Shown here piece after piece: positions 59,877 to 64,000 of a DNA stretch of 64,000 bases. The stretch comes from Phoebastria nigripes (Eukaryota; Chordata; Aves; Procellariiformes; Diomedeidae): the NCBI GenBank assembly GCA_035582835.1, contig JAYKAV010002009.1, positions 684,634-748,633 on the forward strand. Direction: 5' to 3'. The notes under the pieces were generated by a model. It did not search any database. It was not told where the DNA came from and was given only the letters and a program-made list of their open reading frames with translations. The translations under genes were made by a program, and so were the position numbers. Position 1 is the stretch's first letter. Each line of letters begins with the position of its first letter.

Positions 59877-62800
59877 AGCGAACCAACAATAACAGAAATG
59901 CCCTAATGATAAACAAGGCGTACTGAAAGTCCCCGAGAGGTCTCTTACAACAGTCCTGGCTTGTTTCATTTCCAGGCCTGTGGCAAGAAAGAAGAATACA
60001 CAAGAGCTGACCGCTTTATAGGTGCATGTAACTCAATACAGGGACACGATTGCCAGCATACGGCAGAGTGCAGTTGCAAATAGGTCAAGCAACATTATCT
60101 TCATAGCTTTTATCTGTGAAGGATGGACTTGGGATTTCTTGGACCCAGTTGAACAAAGTGATTTGCAATTAGCTCAAGTAAATCAGCCCTTGCTTTGAAT
60201 TTTCTGCTGTAAACATGTTTGTTGTCCCAGCTTTCTCAGCTGCTAACATACAGTTTTCCAGCACGGAGGCCAGCAGAACTTGCAGGCACAGGGACCCATC
60301 CTGCTAAGCTTTATGCAGAGGCTGATGTAAAAACGGTTGCTAATCCCAGGTGTTTTCNACCCTTCCTCAGGATAGTTCTGATCTGAGCTCCCATTTCAAA
60401 GGTGCGCACAAAGGCTGCTGGTTTCAAACGACTGTCTCTGGAGGGAGAACGTGCTGCAGCACCAGAGCCCCAATAACAAAGGGGAAATAAAGCATGAGCC
60501 AATGCTGAGCCCCCACTACTGGTATTTATCATGAGCTGAACCTTGCGCTTTTGAAAAGCTCTATCCTGTAAGACTCTGGGGACTCACTCCAGTCCAGGTT
60601 ACCCTTTGATGATCTTAGCAAGCTGGGATTCAAGGCTCAGTGAAGAAATGCTTTTTCTTCCATGAGCCCTGTTACGTGTCTGCGTGGAGTGGGTGTTTCC
60701 TGCTGCTAGGCAAGAAACAGCAGCTTTCAGCCCCTGCTTGTCATGGGGAAATGCTTGCCCAAAGACTCCCCCATAGGGTCTTCGCTGCTGTTGTTGGACC
60801 CACCATCAGAAGAGTCAAGTGAGTTGCCACAGGTGAGACAAATCCTCATGGTTCAGCTGGCTGAGCTAGGCAAAGCCCTCACCAAAACCATCCCCAGCCC
60901 ATGCAGGACAGCCCGTCCCCCCTTCCCTGCCAATGGGTTTTGAAGCACTGTTCAACAGCGCTGAGACATTGAGCTGAGCCAAGCAGCACAGGCACAAAGT
61001 GAAAAGGTCATTTGGTAATATAGTGCTCACTTCCCACACACCGATTATCACTTGACTAGAAACTGTCAATAAGTTACATCTTGGCTAGCACCAGCCCAGA
61101 ACAGTGCACACAGATATCACTAATTAGTAGGGTTTTTCAGTATTCATCTGAGATGAAAGTAGTCATCAGAAATAGGGGTGGGTGCATTAGGGGTAAGAAA
61201 TAGGCACCTTCACAGAGTAGACTTCTAGCCACAGAAATCTTGACTTAACGGAAAGCCACAATTGTCTGTAAGCAGCAGTTTCCGGAGCCGATGCATTTGT
61301 CAGACCTCCCTGGAAAACTAGATGTTCCTCAGGCTTGAACCCAGCCTGGGGTTTCTTTCTGCATGGGTTAGTGAAGCAGGCCTGGAGGTAGCTAGGAAGG
61401 GACACGGACTGCTGCTCCCACTGGATGATCATCTGGATGGGGTACCNTGTGGCTGATAACCATGTAGAACACGAAGGGCCCACTTGGGATTAGGAGCAGC
61501 CTCACCAGCTATCAAGGGACTCATGATACATGTCATGACACATCACTCAACCCAAGGTCATTCTTGTCTTGTGAATTCCAGGCTGCACAGGACACGTGGA
61601 CATGAGAGCTGCTGCTTGATTTGGGAGAGGAAAGCTCCTTTCCAAGCTAAGGGATGCACTGGGGAGAGATTCAAGGGCCAAGGCTCTCGGTTCTCAGGGC
61701 TGGGTGGGTCCTTCTCATTCCCAGAGTGCTATTCAGGTGTTATTAGCTCATCTCATCTTTCCTTTTGATTGTAGTTCCAACCACCAAGCAGACCCTGAGA
61801 ATGTGATCCTTGGCCAGCCTGACACCAACATTTTTTAATATTGTTAAATCCCATGATATTTTAAACCCAAGTTGGCAGTATCATCTGGAGTGTGAGCCAT
61901 GATCACTTGATGTTGACAGAGCCAGAGGAGATCATGCTGGCTGTGCTTCGGGAATCGTCCCACCAGTTGAGCTATGAGGAAGAGGGCACAGCATCAGGAG
62001 AAAAGAGGAAGGAATGAAGGAAAGTGGACAGTCTGACAGCAGGGCCACACCAGTATCCTTGGGGCAACAGAGGGTGCCTGGGATCTGTGAGTCCTCAAAG
62101 AAAAGGAAATGGCAGGAAACTCAAGGAGGAAACAGAGTAAGGCATTATGTCCAGATTAAGACAAAAGAATGCCGTCCCGGGTGCCCAGCCCTATTTCAAA
62201 GGAGTCCCCATGGTGGCACACTGGGAGTGTGAAAGCAAAGAGATGGAGGGGTTTCTCCATCCAGTGGAAGTTCCCATTCTGGGCAGGGGTGTCCTACATG
62301 GCACTGGCTCCTTCCTGCAGTGCTAGACCCTGCAGAGGGTATTTGAGGTGACTAGCAGAGTGAAGGCATGGCAAAGGCAGTGCGATGACTGGGATGGGGT
62401 GGGAAAGGTGACAGCACTGTCAGGGTGGGCTGGAACCTTTCACACAGTAGCTGTAGTGTCCCATCTGCAAGGAGGACCTCACTCCTGAGCTCCTTACAAG
62501 CTGGGTGGCAAAGCCCCAGCAATAGCCTGTCTGTTAGGGTGTGAGGCCATCCTGCGCCAGAGGTGCACAACAAGCTCTGGGCATAAGGGAGGAGTGGCTG
62601 CACAGCTCAGCAGCCTGTCACCACTTTGGGAGACTGGTCCAGTAATAGCTTACACAAGATGACAATCTTGCCTTGGTTTTCAGATGCTGCTGTCTCACTG
62701 AGTTAACCTTTCTTCTTTCATTGGTTTTTTTTTGGCCCCTTGGGTTTATGCTGGTGAGTCAGGAGATGATGCTGATCGTGATCACTGAAAAATGAGTTCT

Positions 62801-64000
62801 CAGCTGTAAGTCAGCCAAACATGATGTTGGCTTGCTAGGGGCACCCTGCAGAAATCGAAGCATGCCCTTGAATGGATGAAGCAACGCCTGGCGGAGGGGT
62901 TTGCAGTGGATGGCCAGATTTGGTTCACAGACGATATTTCTCCCTCACCAAATCCTACCAGCAGGATTTCCAGCCACAGTTATGATGCTATTGGCCTTCT
63001 GCTGACGGTAATTTTTCTCCTTCAAAACCCCAAACCAAAGATAAGGAAAAAACGACTTCAGGATGACTTCAGACATTGAAGTTCTGGCTCCCAGAGCATC
63101 TCCAGAAACTTTACTTTGGATCACACAGTATGCAGTTTTGATCCAAACTAGACTTAATAGTTTTTTAATGTTCCCATTACCTTTGTTGTTTACTAAGAGC
63201 AGTGTCCTGATACTCCTGTCTTCCAGTCCTCTTTGTGCACCTTCAATCCCCTTTGGGTCTAAACACTCGGCTTCACATCTCCTCTTTTTTTTGCTAAAGA
63301 TCATGCCAACTTAGCTCTTCTTTGGGCAGGCTTCACAGATGGATCTGGGAATCTCAGTTAAAAATTAAAGCCCCGGGAGTTCCAGTACCAAGTGCATAAA
63401 TCTCTCCTATAAGAAAGTTTTCCAGGTCATGCGAAGGTGATTGTATTGCACCTCTTAAAATTCTAACTACTAGTAACAAAACATCATCCTTTTTGGTAAT
63501 TGCAGTAAAGAAAATGTTCTTATGTTTTTTCTGTATCTATCTCCACTGCAGGATTAGAGCTAAAGGGATAGCTGATGGGACCAAAATACTTCCAGTCTTG
63601 AAAAAACCTCAATCAGAACATTCAATTTCAACAAGTATCTCAGTGACAGATGGGACTTCCCATTACGGCCACTTCCTCTGTGAGAAGGAATCCACTAATA
63701 TCGGAAGCACAATGCACGGCCTGTACAGCCTCTCTGTGCTCATCTGGTCCCCTTAATATGTCGAATGTGAAATTCCATCTGGTAACCATGTGCATTCGAA
63801 ACACATTTATGTGGAGACAAATTACATAGCTGTAGGAGGCATTTCAGAAGCTCCTTCACAATGCCATCAAAGACTGCGGGAAACAGGTACAGAAAAGCCT
63901 CGCCTTTGAAGTAATACCAGTTGCATCCTCTCTCATGGTTGGCAAATGGGGATTTTATCGGACTGTAAGAGATGGAGGTGGTGAAGGAATAAGGTTTTGG

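Larger units (their letters stand above)
55181..64000. other. Unique noncoding sequence, no gene recognised
   Basis: This final 8.8 kb holds AT-rich to mixed unique sequence. A T16 run followed by an N lies at 58584-58600. A G-rich segment lies at 59853-59876 (GGG-T-GGGGG-T-GGGG then GGGGG after seven bases). A good 3' splice-site-like sequence at 63520-63551 precedes about 200 bp of open frame. No protein family was recognised, and no tRNA, LTR or CR1 tail is present. Confidence 0.42.

Noticed and set aside
62876..63079. 67-codon open frame considered as an exon
   Set aside because: The frame is short, unrecognised, and lacks convincing splice sites on either side.
1..64000. Prokaryotic-style features: operons, CRISPR arrays, phage or integron genes
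   Set aside because: Avian LINE and LTR elements, low coding density and a nuclear tRNA without encoded CCA show a vertebrate chromosome. No spaced direct-repeat array fits CRISPR.

Overview
This window looks like noncoding nuclear DNA from a bird, probably a gene-poor stretch or a long intron. Three things suggest Aves. There is a CR1 retrotransposon 3' end finishing in ATTCTATG-type octamer repeats (3752-4032). There is a solo LTR of a type I associate with bird ERVL-like elements, with TG...CA ends and a perfect 5-bp target duplication (43108-43671). Older CR1-superfamily relics also occur, and there is little other interspersed repeat. About 45 isolated single Ns point to a draft assembly. 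I found no protein-coding exon I can defend. Long open frames on both strands have no recognisable domains and mostly sit in GC-rich or repeat sequence.

Layout. 0-12.9 kb: unique sequence with one young CR1, AT-rich blocks that read like conserved noncoding elements (8.53-8.90 kb, 12.24-12.50 kb) and a long compound (CAG)15-(AAG)~20 microsatellite at 10.67 kb. 12.894-12.965 kb: a well-formed tRNA-Glu(UUC) gene, the only clear gene here, followed by an older CR1 (13.06-13.46 kb). 13.5-23 kb: unique sequence with a CpG-rich patch (19.95-20.28 kb), an AT-rich block next to it, a MIR-like SINE fragment (20.94 kb), an AAAGC-type microsatellite (21.76 kb) and a three-copy 43-bp minisatellite (22.27 kb). 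29.7-31.37 kb: a decayed, internally deleted CR1/L3-like LINE with traces of an ORF1 esterase domain, ORF2 and the 3' UTR, plus a compact G-quadruplex motif. 40.5-41.2 kb: a possible decayed coding sequence on the minus strand. 43.1-43.7 kb: the solo LTR. 45.4-45.96 kb: an AT-rich block with repeated short homeodomain-like motifs. 54.8-55.2 kb: another ancient CR1/L3 fragment, minus strand.

The most unusual structure is a pair of roughly 220-bp elements (22719-22946 and 39383-39600) in opposite orientation about 16.4 kb apart. By eye the central ~165 bp differ by five substitutions, all transitions, plus one 4-bp indel, while the sequence outside is unrelated. They may be a duplicated regulatory element, a low-copy repeat or an inverted duplication. 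Calls of conserved noncoding elements are impressions from composition only, because no alignment to other species was possible.
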